A stretch of 16,164 nucleotides of DNA, from contig JADZGG010000243.1 of assembly GCA_020854015.1 (NCBI GenBank), forward strand, positions 1-16,164, written 5' to 3'. Position 1 is the stretch's first letter. Each line of letters starts with the position of its first letter. This document shows positions 1-7,869 of the stretch, one piece after another. A program made the position numbers and the translations under genes. The notes below the pieces were generated by a model that made no database searches, had not been told where the DNA came from, and saw only the letters and a list, made by a program, of their open reading frames with translations. This stretch comes from Flavobacteriales bacterium. GTDB lineage: Bacteria > Bacteroidota > Bacteroidia > Flavobacteriales_F > PHOS-HE28.

Positions 1-1170
1 CCAGTGGTAGCCAGGCATCATGCCCCAGCCGAGCCAAAAGAGCGTGCCTTGGACGAAAAGCGCCGCTTCGCTCAGGAGCACACCGCCAGTGAAGAGGGAC
101 AGACCGATGCGTACGAGACGGTCGGTGGAAACGAACCAGCCGCGCAGCAGGGCCATGGCGAAGAGCATCATGCTGATAGCGCCGAGCATGTTGAGGTGTA
201 TGAAGCCGATGACGTAATTCCGGATGGTGAGGGCGATGACCGCGACCTGAGGCACAGCCACTACGGTCTGCATCAGCACCTTGAGGCCCATGAAAATGAG
301 GGCATAGGTAACGCAGCGCCAAGCCCAGAGCGGCGCTTTCGAAAAGAGCATCCGTTGGGTGTGGCGTATGGCCAGTGCAGTGCGCCAACCTGCCCAGAGT
401 TGCAGGAGCACCCCTAGGGAGTTGATGGCGATGATGGGCCAGTGACGTTCGCTCCACGCGATGGCGAGGGCGAAGGTGAGCACGGCGCTGACCAGCCAGA
501 GGCGGATGGTAAAAGGATCCAGCAATTGGACGGCGCCGTGCGTTTCAGCCCAACGGCTCCAGAGGGCGAGCGCAGCGAACCAGAACCAGCCGTTGAATTG
601 GAAGTGGAGGAAGAACTGGATGCTCCAGTAATACAACTCCGTTCCGAACAGGCCGCTGGCAAGGATGGGTGCCATGGCCCAGACGCCGAGCGTGGAGAGC
701 AGTTGCATGATGATGGCGATCCGCACCAAGCGGCGGCTGCCTGCGGGCACCCAATGGCTTGTGCCCTGCCATGCGAAGACAGCGAGGACGTACGACATCA
801 GCATGTGCAGGGTGGTGAAGGCGATGGACACCACGCCGTAGCCTTTCACCGGAAAACTGAGGAGCATGCCCACCACCGCCACCTGGGCCCCGAAGAGGAA
901 GGTTCGGTGCCAACGGCGTGCGGGATCGCGATCGAGGTCTTCCAACAGGAATACCATGAGCGCGATGAAGATCCAACCGAGCATGGCCACATGGGAGTGG
1001 GCGTGCAGCAAGGGTTTGAAGTGCACGTGGGGGATCTCGACGAGGTAGATGCTGCGAAGCACGCAACCGATCGCGGCCGCAATGGCGAGGTTGAGCAAGG
1101 CGACCGCGAACCAGCGTCGCAGGTCGCGGGGGGCGTGGCGATCTTGATGTGTGGACGCTGTACGGGCCAT
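1..1170 (-). CDS. Histidine-rich polytopic membrane protein, 3' end outside the window
   Basis: The minus strand is open from an ATG at 1170 to the window edge, 390 codons without a stop, so the C-terminus is missing. The product is very hydrophobic, with roughly ten or more membrane helices beginning near residue 20. Histidines lie inside helices: HAHSH at 56-60 (followed by a VAMLGW segment), H122, H189 in FFLHFQFNGW, and H325 in FIHLNMLG. Such a pattern recalls haem- or copper-binding membrane proteins such as haem-copper oxidase subunit I or NnrS, but I cannot place it in a named family, and the haem or copper role is inference. It is transcribed away from the nos cluster, sharing a 133-bp intergenic region with the cytochrome c gene, which suggests a link to denitrification or NO/N2O handling. 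The plus-strand frames over this region are highly charged, as expected of antisense shadows. Confidence 0.8.
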   Translation of the reverse strand, partial: MARTASTHQDRHAPRDLRRWFAVALLNLAIAAAIGCVLRSIYLVEIPHVHFKPLLHAHSHVAMLGWIFIALMVFLLEDLDRDPARRWHRTFLFGAQVAVVGMLLSFPVKGYGVVSIAFTTLHMLMSYVLAVFAWQGTSHWVPAGSRRLVRIAIIMQLLSTLGVWAMAPILASGLFGTELYYWSIQFFLHFQFNGWFWFAALALWSRWAETHGAVQLLDPFTIRLWLVSAVLTFALAIAWSERHWPIIAINSLGVLLQLWAGWRTALAIRHTQRMLFSKAPLWAWRCVTYALIFMGLKVLMQTVVAVPQVAVIALTIRNYVIGFIHLNMLGAISMMLFAMALLRGWFVSTDRLVRIGLSLFTGGVLLSEAALFVQGTLFWLGWGMMPGYHW

Positions 1171-1190
1171 CGTGGATAACTCTGTTGAAG

Positions 1191-1204
1191 ATGACAAACG
1201 TCAT
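1191..1204. promoter_or_regulatory. Candidate CRP/FNR-type operator
   Basis: A dyad ATGAC-AAAC-GTCAT lies between the divergent membrane-protein and cytochrome c genes. It contains TGA-N6-TCA, the core of CRP/FNR-family sites (FNR/DNR boxes are TTGAT-N4-ATCAA). Its centre is about 40 bp upstream of the start point expected from the weak -7 element at 1227-1234, the usual position of a class II activator site. A related TGAC-N4-GTCA palindrome occurs at 7817-7828. The regulator itself is not in the window. Confidence 0.5.
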
Positions 1205-1206
1205 AT

Positions 1207-1226
1207 ATCGGACAGAACTATCCGAT
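1207..1226. promoter_or_regulatory. Candidate second operator, CGGA-N8-TCCG dyad
   Basis: An inverted repeat with arms ATCGGA (1207-1212) and TCCGAT (1221-1226) and an 8-bp spacer lies 2 bp after the TGAC-N4-GTCA dyad, immediately upstream of the putative -7 element. The string CGGACA-N6-TCCGA recurs with the same spacing at 7870-7886, just before the fasciclin gene. A site overlapping the promoter core would suit a repressor, but this is inference. Confidence 0.45.
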
Positions 1227-1234
1227 GATTTTTG
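1227..1234 (+). promoter_or_regulatory. Weak Bacteroidota-type -7 element
   Basis: GATTTTTG differs by one base from TAnnTTTG, the -7 consensus of Bacteroidota housekeeping promoters. No clear -33 element is visible, which would fit activator dependence. It would give a leader of roughly 65 nt before the cytochrome c ATG. Confidence 0.25.
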
Positions 1235-1303
1235 TCACGCTCCAGCAGAACTCGAACGGAGCGCACATCATCACCTCTCAAAAGCGAACGAACACCCCTC
1301 CCC

Positions 1304-1774
1304 ATGAGAACGATCGGAACAACCCTGCGAGCACTTAGCGGAGCGGCACTCTTGAGCTTGATGGCCTGTGGCGGCGGTGATACTGCACCATCCTATACGC
1401 CACCTGCTCCCGAGACCCCGGTGGCTACAGCGAACGAAGCAGCAACACCGCATGTGGCGCTGTTCACGGAAGCCGACCTGAAGCTGGGTGATATTGACCC
1501 GGCGATGAAGGAGAAGGGAAAGACCACCTACGATGTGAAGTGCCAGGCATGCCACAGCACTGGTGAGAACCGGATAGTAGGGCCCGGGTGGAAGGGATTG
1601 ACCACGAAACGTAAGCCGGAGTGGATCATGAACATGATCGTGCACACCGACGCGATGTTGGAGACCGACGCCGAAGCGCAGAAAATGCTTGAGGAATGTC
1701 TCGTGCGCATGCCCAACCAGAACCTGAGCCATGACGAAGCACGTGAAGTGCTGGAGTTCATGCGCACGCTTTGA
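1304..1774 (+). CDS. Monohaem cytochrome c lipoprotein, probable NosZ electron donor
   Basis: Encodes 156 residues. The ATG at 1304 is preferred to an upstream non-ATG start in the same frame because it places a lipoprotein signal exactly at the N-terminus: a basic start, a hydrophobic core, and LMAC with the acylated cysteine at residue 22. A linker rich in Pro, Thr and Ala follows. The haem site CQACH covers residues 80-84, and M136 in the VRMPNQ segment is the likely sixth haem ligand, as in class I c-type cytochromes. It is the first gene of the nos cluster, 29 bp upstream of nosZ. Clade II nos clusters commonly carry such small c-type cytochromes (the nosC type), so donating electrons to the NosZ CuA centre is the likely role. 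The exact donor relationship is inferred. Confidence 0.88.
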   Translation: MRTIGTTLRALSGAALLSLMACGGGDTAPSYTPPAPETPVATANEAATPHVALFTEADLKLGDIDPAMKEKGKTTYDVKCQACHSTGENRIVGPGWKGLTTKRKPEWIMNMIVHTDAMLETDAEAQKMLEECLVRMPNQNLSHDEAREVLEFMRTL

Positions 1775-1803
1775 AGCACTGACCAGAACCAAACCGAACC
1801 ACG

Positions 1804-3798
1804 ATGAAACATTCAATCAGGACCACGTCGCTGTTCCACTTTGCGGCGTTGGGGGCCCTTCTCGTCCTGAACACACTACAGGGTTGCCGACCCACTACCA
1901 CGCAGGCCGTAGTGCAGGGCGATGCCGCGTCCAAGGTCTACGTGCGACCCGGAGCGTACGATGAGTTCTACAACTTCGTGAGCGGCGGCTTCAGCGGCCA
2001 GATGAGCGTTTACGGCATACCGAGCGGACGTCTCTTGCGCCACATCCCGGTGTTCTCCCAGGATCCGCAGAGCGGATGGGGCTACAGCGAGGAGACCAAG
2101 CCGATGTTGACCACGACGCACGGTTTCATACCCTGGGATGATTCGCACCATCCGGAGCTGTCCCAAACGAACGGGATACCCGATGGAAAGTGGTGCTTCA
2201 TCAACGGCAACAACACGCCGCGCATCGCCTTGGTGGACCTGGGCACATTCCGCACCAAGAGCATCATCGAGATCCCGAACTGCGCAGGTAACCACAGCTC
2301 TCCGTTCACCACGGGCAACAGCGAATATGTGGTGGCGGGCACGCGTTTCAGCATCCCGATGGGTGCCGACGCAGAGCGCGACGTGCCGATCGAGAGCTAC
2401 CGCGAGAACTTCAAGGGCACGGTGAGCTTCATCCATCCGGAACCTGAGTCGGGGAAGCTGTCCATCGCGTTCCAGATCATCACCCCTGGCATGGACTTCG
2501 ACCTGTCACATGCAGGCAAAGGACCTAGTGAGGGATGGTTCTTCTTCAGCTGCTACAACAGCGAGCAGGCATACAGCCTTATGGAGGTGAACGCGAGCCA
2601 GCGCGACAAGGACTTCATAATGGCAGTGAACTGGAAGAAGGCGGAGCAGTATGCCAAGGAAGGCAAAGGCCGCAAGGTGCCAGTGGAGTATTACAGCAAC
2701 TGGTGGAACGAGGAGACGCATAGCGGCGAAAGCACCATCATGAAAGAGGTGTTGCAGCTGGACCCGCGTGAGCTGAAGGACATCGTGTACTTCATGCCCT
2801 GCCCAAAGTCGCCACACGGTTGTGATGTGGACCCCACAGGCCAATACATCGTAGGCAGCGGTAAGTTGGCCGCGCTGATCCCCGTGTTCCAATTCAGCAA
2901 GATCCAAGAGGCCATCGCGAAGAACGACGTGGAAGGTGATTTCGCTGGGATCCCCGTGTTGAAGTACCAAAGCGTGATCAAGGGCGAGGTGAAGAAGCCC
3001 GGCCTTGGTCCACTCCACACCGAGTTCGACGATAAGGGATTCGCCTACACGAGCTTCTTCGTGAGCAGCGAGATCGTGAAGTGGAGCCTGGAGACCTTGG
3101 AGCCTGTGGACCGTGTGCCCACCTACTACAGCATCGGCCACCTGTGTGTGCCCGGCGGCGACAGCAAGAAGCCTTGGGGCAAGTATGTGATCGCCTACAA
3201 TAAGATCACCAAGGACCGATACCTTCCAACAGGACCAGAACTGGCACAGAGCGCTCAGCTCTTCAGCATCGATGGCGACAAGATGGAACTGCTTCTGGAC
3301 TTCCCCACGATCGGAGAACCGCACTACGCACAAGCCCTGCCCGCCGAACTGGTGAAGCCGCGCGAAGTGAAGTTCTTCGACATCAACAAGAACAAGCACC
3401 CGTACCTGGCGAAAGGTGAGAAGGAAACGAGGATCGAACGCAAAGGCAAGGAGGTCCACATCTGGATGACCACCATCCGCTCACACTTCACGCCTGACAA
3501 CGTGGAAGGCGTGAAGCTGGGAGATGAGGTCTATTTCCATGTGACCAACTTGGAGCAGGACTGGGACGTACCGCACGGATTCGCGGTCAAGGGCGGTGCT
3601 ACGGCGGAGTTGTTGATCATGCCGGGCGAGACGCAGACGTTGAAGTGGGTACCTGACCAGATCGGTGTGGTGCCGTTCTACTGCACGGACTTCTGTAGTG
3701 CGCTGCACCAGGAAATGCAGGGGTACCTGCGCGTATCGCCGGCCGGCAGCAGTGTGGAGCTGAAAGCGGAGACCCGTTCCGTGGACGCAGGTTCCTAG
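1804..3798 (+). CDS. nosZ: Nitrous oxide reductase, clade II, lipoprotein type
   Basis: Encodes 664 residues. The enzyme reduces N2O to N2 in the periplasm. The seven histidines expected to hold the CuZ cluster can be assigned: H115 and H116 (SHHPEL), H164 (AGNHSS), H338 (SPHGCD), H405 (GPLHTE), H446 (IGHLC) and H507 (EPHYAQ). Several spacings match those known for Pseudomonas and Paracoccus NosZ, for example 48 residues between the second and third. The CuA ligands are H591 (VPHGFAV) and the C-terminal CTDFCSALHQEM run: C627, C631, H635, M638. The N-terminus is a Sec lipoprotein signal with LQGC (C28) and no twin-arginine motif, which places the protein in clade II. About 30 extra residues lie between H164 and H338, including a lysine-rich segment, compared with clade I. 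A hairpin follows the stop. Confidence 0.97.
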   Translation: MKHSIRTTSLFHFAALGALLVLNTLQGCRPTTTQAVVQGDAASKVYVRPGAYDEFYNFVSGGFSGQMSVYGIPSGRLLRHIPVFSQDPQSGWGYSEETKPMLTTTHGFIPWDDSHHPELSQTNGIPDGKWCFINGNNTPRIALVDLGTFRTKSIIEIPNCAGNHSSPFTTGNSEYVVAGTRFSIPMGADAERDVPIESYRENFKGTVSFIHPEPESGKLSIAFQIITPGMDFDLSHAGKGPSEGWFFFSCYNSEQAYSLMEVNASQRDKDFIMAVNWKKAEQYAKEGKGRKVPVEYYSNWWNEETHSGESTIMKEVLQLDPRELKDIVYFMPCPKSPHGCDVDPTGQYIVGSGKLAALIPVFQFSKIQEAIAKNDVEGDFAGIPVLKYQSVIKGEVKKPGLGPLHTEFDDKGFAYTSFFVSSEIVKWSLETLEPVDRVPTYYSIGHLCVPGGDSKKPWGKYVIAYNKITKDRYLPTGPELAQSAQLFSIDGDKMELLLDFPTIGEPHYAQALPAELVKPREVKFFDINKNKHPYLAKGEKETRIERKGKEVHIWMTTIRSHFTPDNVEGVKLGDEVYFHVTNLEQDWDVPHGFAVKGGATAELLIMPGETQTLKWVPDQIGVVPFYCTDFCSALHQEMQGYLRVSPAGSSVELKAETRSVDAGS

Positions 3799-3832
3799 AT
3801 GGCACCCAGCGAGACAGTCAGCAAGATCTGAA

Positions 3833-3866
3833 GGACGCCGGTGGGTGCAGCACCCCACCGGCGTTC
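3833..3866 (+). terminator. Strong hairpin between nosZ and nosL
   Basis: The arms ACGCCGGTGGG (3835-3845) and CCCACCGGCGT (3854-3864) pair perfectly around an 8-nt loop, and two further outer pairs, one of them G-T, are possible. The bases after it (TCTGTTCT) are only mildly T-rich. Since nosL, nosD, nosF and nosY follow on the same strand and no new promoter is evident in the 26 bp after the hairpin, it is more likely a partial terminator or an mRNA-stabilising hairpin that keeps nosZ message more abundant than the maturation genes. Confidence 0.65.
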
Positions 3867-3890
3867 TGTTCTACCAAAGAGCGACCGACC

Positions 3891-4955
3891 ATGCCACACA
3901 CGCACCTCCGCCCCATCAACAGGATCCTGATCGCTGTTGCAGCGCTCATGTTGGGCGGCTTGCTCACGGTGCCCATCTGGCGCATTGACCTGATGGCACC
4001 GCAGTATCCCGAGGGACTGTTCCTGCAGATCTACCACGACCGTTTCGACGGGGACGTTCAGAAGATCAACGGGCTGAACCACTACATCGGCATGGCCACC
4101 ATCGAGAACGACATGTTCCCGGAGTTCGCCATCATGAAATACGCCTTCTATCTGCTGGTCGGTTGGGGCCTAGTGGCAGCGGCGAACGGCCGTCGCGGCG
4201 CGTTGTTCACCTGGCTGATGGCGCTGTTCGCCTTCGTGATCTGGGCCATGTGGGACATGTTCGCCTGGGGTTACAAGTACGGCCACGACCTTGATCCGCA
4301 CGCCGCGATACAGGTGGAAGGCATGGCGTACCAGCCGCCGCTCTTCGGCCACAAGAAGCTGTTGAACTTCGATGCCTGGTCACTGCCCGACACTGGTGGC
4401 TGGATCCTCTTCGGTGTGATCACGCTGGCCTGCATCATCTGGTTCGTTGAATGGCGCTGGCCCGGTAAGTTGCCAACGCCTACGAAGGCGGACGTTTCTG
4501 GAGCAACACCGCTCGCCATGGCCGCTGTGGTGATCCTGGTCGCTGGCTTCAGCAGCGCATGCAACACCCCTGAACAACCAGCCATCGACTACGGCAAGGC
4601 CGAATGCGCATACTGCCGCATGAACGTGATGGACCATCAATTCGCCGCTGCGATCGTCACCCTACAAGGGCGCACGTATGCGTTCGATTCACCGGAATGC
4701 ATGGTGCAACAGGTGGCCGATGGCCGCATTGCCGAAGAGCAGGTACGTGGCTGGTGGGTGAGCGACCATGCGCATCCAGGTACGCTGATCGATGCCACCA
4801 CGGCATTCTACCTCGCGGCCACGTCGCTGAAGAGCCCAATGAACGGCAATGTCGCAGCCTTCGTCAAGGAGGCCGACCGGACAGCAGCGGATGCTGTTCA
4901 CCACGGTGAGGAACTGGATTGGACGGGGGCGCGAACGCGACTGACCACCGAATAG
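3891..4955 (+). CDS. nosL: Membrane-domain/NosL fusion, copper delivery to NosZ
   Basis: A continuous 354-codon frame joins two parts. Residues 1-205 form a membrane domain with helices near 11-30, 83-98, 104-125 and 170-188 and conserved-looking segments (NGLNHYIGM at 60-68, LDPHAAI at 134-140, YQPPLFG at 147-153). I recall similar separate proteins beside nos genes in other Bacteroidota. Residues about 225-354 are NosL, a periplasmic Cu(I) chaperone, with its CxxCxM site C239-C242-M244 and a later SPECM segment. At the joint, residues 210-224 read as a short lipoprotein signal ending SSAC (C224), which would normally be the N-terminus of NosL. Either this is a true fusion with a fifth helix, or M210 (ATG at 4518) is an internal NosL start, or the protein is cleaved at C224. 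No frameshift is seen. The stop is 3 bp before nosD. Confidence 0.85.
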   Translation: MPHTHLRPINRILIAVAALMLGGLLTVPIWRIDLMAPQYPEGLFLQIYHDRFDGDVQKINGLNHYIGMATIENDMFPEFAIMKYAFYLLVGWGLVAAANGRRGALFTWLMALFAFVIWAMWDMFAWGYKYGHDLDPHAAIQVEGMAYQPPLFGHKKLLNFDAWSLPDTGGWILFGVITLACIIWFVEWRWPGKLPTPTKADVSGATPLAMAAVVILVAGFSSACNTPEQPAIDYGKAECAYCRMNVMDHQFAAAIVTLQGRTYAFDSPECMVQQVADGRIAEEQVRGWWVSDHAHPGTLIDATTAFYLAATSLKSPMNGNVAAFVKEADRTAADAVHHGEELDWTGARTRLTTE

Positions 4956-4958
4956 CTC

Positions 4959-6317
4959 ATGTTCCGTGGCGCTCTCCTTCTCGTTCTGGCAACCTGCACC
5001 GGCTTGGTTGGCGCCAGTGTGTGCGATGTGCGGCCCGGTCATGGAAGCATCAGGCAAGCGCTCGCCTCAACCAACGGCTGCGATACGATCATCATCCACG
5101 GGGGTACCTACAACGAGGGGGCCATCACCATTGACCGTGCGGTCGTGTTGTTGGGCCAAAACTGGCCGGTGATCGACGGCGGCGGCGCGGGCGAGGTGCT
5201 GGTGGTAGCGGCGCCGCACGTGACCATACAAGGCTTGGTGGTGCGCGGAACCTTGGTGAGCGACATGAACGACAATGCGGGCATCAAATGCACGAGCGTG
5301 AGCGATGTCCGGATCATCGGTAACCGTGTGGAGTCGTGCTTCTTCGGCATCTACCTCAGCAGTGTCACCCGCGCACTGGTGGCGGACAATCGCGTGATCG
5401 GAGACTCCACGGCGGACGAGAACCGGCGTGCGAACGGCATTCACCTTTGGAAATGCAGCCATGTGGACGTGCTGCGCAACACGGCCGAACATCACCGGGA
5501 CGGCATCTATCTGGAGTTCGTTACCGATTCGCACGTGGGCAACAACACCACGGCGTACAACGCGCGCTATGGGTTGCACTTCATGTTCAGCCACCGCGAC
5601 AGTTACACCCACAACCTCTTCCACGACAACGGTGCGGGCGTTGCCGTGATGTTCACCCACGAAGTGACCATGACCGACAACCGGTTCGAACACAACCGGG
5701 GCGCCAGCTCGTACGGCTTGCTGCTGAAGGAGATCAACGATGCACACATCGCCCGCAACACGTTCGCGGACAATACCGTGGGCGTCTTGATGGACGGTTG
5801 CAACCGCGCCACGGTGAGCAACAACCGGTTCGTCGCGAACGGCTGGGCGGTGAAGCTCTTCGCGAACAGCACGGCCGCCGTATTCGAAGGGAACAGTTTC
5901 AGCGGGAACACCTTCGACATGACCACCAACGGCGACCTGGTCCTGAGCACCTTGAGGGGCAACTACTGGGACCGCTACCGGGGCTATGACCTGGACCGCG
6001 ACGGCAAAGGCGATGTGCCGCATCGCCCGTTGAGCGTGTTCGCGCTGGTGACCGAGCGCATGCCCTACGCCATGGTGCTCTCGCGCAGCTTGATGGTGAA
6101 CCTGTTGGACCAGAGCGAGCGTTTGGTGCCCACGCTCACTCCTGCGACCTTGCAAGACACCGCTCCATTGCTGCACCCGCCCCAGGGACCGGAATCACGG
6201 ACGATCCAGCGAGCGGAGTTGGAGCGCGGGCAGCGAACAGCGTTCCCGTTGTCGCTTTGCGCAAGTTTGATGGCCCTTCTTTCGTGGTGGCGGTTCAATG
6301 GTCATTCCATTCATTGA
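4959..6317 (+). CDS. nosD: NosD, periplasmic NosZ maturation protein
   Basis: Encodes 452 residues. NosD is a right-handed beta-helix protein that works with the ABC transporter NosFY in assembling the CuZ centre of NosZ. The N-terminus is a Sec signal (hydrophobic residues 5-19, small residues near 20). The body shows the repeated short strand and turn pattern of CASH/NosD domains, with many N-x-F/V turns (GNRV, ADNRV, TDNRF, SNNRF, EGNSF). Near residues 334-357 is the typical NosD segment beginning GNYWDRYRGYD and continuing through a D-rich run to VPHRP. A C-terminal hydrophobic stretch (about 433-445) may anchor it. The gene begins 3 bp after nosL and its 3' end is followed closely, or overlapped, by nosF, so translation of the group is probably coupled. 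Confidence 0.95.
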   Translation: MFRGALLLVLATCTGLVGASVCDVRPGHGSIRQALASTNGCDTIIIHGGTYNEGAITIDRAVVLLGQNWPVIDGGGAGEVLVVAAPHVTIQGLVVRGTLVSDMNDNAGIKCTSVSDVRIIGNRVESCFFGIYLSSVTRALVADNRVIGDSTADENRRANGIHLWKCSHVDVLRNTAEHHRDGIYLEFVTDSHVGNNTTAYNARYGLHFMFSHRDSYTHNLFHDNGAGVAVMFTHEVTMTDNRFEHNRGASSYGLLLKEINDAHIARNTFADNTVGVLMDGCNRATVSNNRFVANGWAVKLFANSTAAVFEGNSFSGNTFDMTTNGDLVLSTLRGNYWDRYRGYDLDRDGKGDVPHRPLSVFALVTERMPYAMVLSRSLMVNLLDQSERLVPTLTPATLQDTAPLLHPPQGPESRTIQRAELERGQRTAFPLSLCASLMALLSWWRFNGHSIH

Positions 6318-6330
6318 ACGACTGAACCTC

Positions 6331-7068
6331 ATGGATAGGATCGCCTTTGAAGACCTTGGCAAACAGTATGGCAAGCAGTGGGCCTTGCAGGGCGTGAACG
6401 CCCGTTTTCCGGAAGGTGAAGTGGTGATGGTGATCGGTCCGAACGGCTCGGGAAAGACCACGCTCATCAAGTGTCTGCTGGGTCTCGTGAAGCCGACCAC
6501 CGGGTCCATGCACGTGAACGGCATGCCCGTGAGCAACGACCCCGCCTACCGTGTTTCGATCGGTTACATGCCGCAGCTTGCCGAGTTCCCGCGCGAACTG
6601 ACGGTGGACCAATTGCTGCGGATGATGAACGACATCCGCGATGCGAAGACCAGCGACACCGACGACCGACTGATCAAGCTGCTCAATGTGGAAGCACTGC
6701 TCGCCAAGCGCGTCGGTACCCTGAGCGGTGGCATGCGCCAGAGGGTGAGCGCGGTGCTTGCCTTCCGCTACCGCCCGAACATCCTGGTGCTCGATGAACC
6801 CACCGCCGGCCTCGATCCCGTGAGCGCAGCCATCGTGCTCGATGCGGTGGTGCGTGCCAAGCACGAAGGGGCCACCGTCCTGATCACGTCGCACATCATG
6901 GAAGAGGTGCAGCGCCTCGGTGATCGTGTGGCCTACCTGCAGGATGGACACTTGCGCTTCTCACTGCCACCGGGTGCCATCACCGATGTGACCGGCGAAG
7001 CAGCGCTCGCCACCGCCCTACCCAAGTACCTCGCTCAACTGCCCCAGCTCCATGTGGAAAGTCTATAA
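6331..7068 (+). CDS. nosF: NosF, ATP-binding subunit of the NosDFY system
   Basis: Encodes 245 residues from the ATG at 6331. ABC-type ATPase with Walker A GPNGSGKTT (residues 36-44), signature LSGGMRQR (131-138), Walker B ILVLDEPTAGLDP starting at 151, and the H-loop histidine H188. It powers NosY and NosD in CuZ assembly; the transported substrate is generally thought to be a sulfur species or part of the copper pathway. An in-frame ATG at 6298 would add 11 residues and overlap the end of nosD by 20 bp. I prefer 6331 because the protein then starts MDRIAFEDLGKQYG, the usual beginning of the domain, but the longer form cannot be excluded. The 3' end overlaps the nosY start by 17 bp. Confidence 0.94.
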   Translation: MDRIAFEDLGKQYGKQWALQGVNARFPEGEVVMVIGPNGSGKTTLIKCLLGLVKPTTGSMHVNGMPVSNDPAYRVSIGYMPQLAEFPRELTVDQLLRMMNDIRDAKTSDTDDRLIKLLNVEALLAKRVGTLSGGMRQRVSAVLAFRYRPNILVLDEPTAGLDPVSAAIVLDAVVRAKHEGATVLITSHIMEEVQRLGDRVAYLQDGHLRFSLPPGAITDVTGEAALATALPKYLAQLPQLHVESL

Positions 7069-7819
7069 GTACACCCTCCTGGACCTGGCCCGCAACCGCT
7101 TTGCGATCGGCTACGCGCTGTTGCTGCTGCTGGTAACGGTAGGGCTTTTCATGCTGGAGGCCGACAATACCAAAGCGCTCATCAGCCTCACACAGGTCGT
7201 GCTGGCGCTCATCCCCCTGCTTGCACTGGTGTTCACCATCATCTACTTCTACAACCAGTATGAGTTCACCGTGCTGCTGGCCGTGCAACCCATGCGCCGG
7301 CAAAGCATCATACGCGCGCAGTTCATGGCGGTGAGCACGGCCCTGCTCCTTTCCTTCTTGTTCGGCGTTGGCCTTCCGGTATTCGCTTATGCGCCAGGCC
7401 CCATCGCTTGGACCTTGCTGCTCACCAGCGCGGCCCTCACCCTGGTGTTCTGCGCGCTGGGGATGCTCATCGCCGTACGCCAACGCGATCGCGCAAAGGC
7501 TGTCGGCATCGGACTGGCGACCTGGGTCTTCATGGTGCTCGTTTACGATTCGTTGCTGCTATGGCTCATGTTCAGTTTCAGCGACCGACCCATTGAGCCG
7601 GTGATCGTTCCCTTGGCCGCCCTTGACCCGATCGATCTGGCACGCATCCTGATCATGCTGAAGATCGACCTGGCCGCCCTGCTCGGCTACACCGGTGCGG
7701 TGTACCAGCAATTCTTCGGGAGTTCGGGCGGAATGTTCGTTTCCCTTGTGGCCTTGTTGCTTTGGATACAAGTGCCCGCTTGGGCCGCAACACGCGTGTT
7801 CACGCGGAAGGACCTGTGA
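7052..7819 (+). CDS. nosY: NosY, membrane subunit of the NosDFY system
   Basis: Encodes 255 residues with about six membrane helices, starting with a short cytoplasmic MWKVYKYTLLDLARNRF, the usual coupling-helix-like start of ABC-2 type permeases. A helix pair flanks a polar loop (YNQYEF, then PMRRQSIIRAQF at about 78-95), and the C-terminus is basic (RVFTRKDL). The start ATG lies inside the last codons of nosF, a 17-bp overlap typical of translationally coupled ABC subunits. NosY forms the transmembrane channel on which NosF acts for NosZ maturation. The TGA stop is part of the palindrome TGACGATCGTCA (7817-7828), a candidate operator for the next gene. Confidence 0.93.
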   Translation: MWKVYKYTLLDLARNRFAIGYALLLLLVTVGLFMLEADNTKALISLTQVVLALIPLLALVFTIIYFYNQYEFTVLLAVQPMRRQSIIRAQFMAVSTALLLSFLFGVGLPVFAYAPGPIAWTLLLTSAALTLVFCALGMLIAVRQRDRAKAVGIGLATWVFMVLVYDSLLLWLMFSFSDRPIEPVIVPLAALDPIDLARILIMLKIDLAALLGYTGAVYQQFFGSSGGMFVSLVALLLWIQVPAWAATRVFTRKDL

Positions 7820-7828
7820 CGATCGTCA
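7817..7828. promoter_or_regulatory. Candidate CRP/FNR-type operator before the fasciclin gene
   Basis: TGACGATCGTCA is a perfect 12-bp palindrome that includes the nosY stop codon. It shares TGAC-N4-GTCA with the dyad at 1191-1204 in front of the nos cytochrome gene. It lies 75 bp before the fasciclin ATG, a plausible place for an activator. A perfect dyad can arise by chance; the repeated occurrence in front of two related genes is the support. Confidence 0.4.
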
Positions 7829-7838
7829 TCGTTCCAAC

Positions 7839-7850
7839 TGAGGATGATCA
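7839..7850. promoter_or_regulatory. Second, weaker TGA-N6-TCA site
   Basis: TGA-GGATGA-TCA overlaps the palindrome GATGATCATC (7843-7852). It keeps only the TGA/TCA core of CRP/FNR-family sites. A few such matches are expected by chance in a window of this size, so it is recorded only because of its position between two better dyads. Confidence 0.2.
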
Positions 7851-7869
7851 TCTGCCGAACCGCTATTTC

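Noticed and set aside
4..1179. Plus-strand open frames at 4-417 and 442-1179
   Set aside because: Their products are extremely rich in His, Glu, Asp and Gly, as expected of the antisense of a hydrophobic membrane gene. The minus strand carries one continuous hydrophobic frame over the whole interval.
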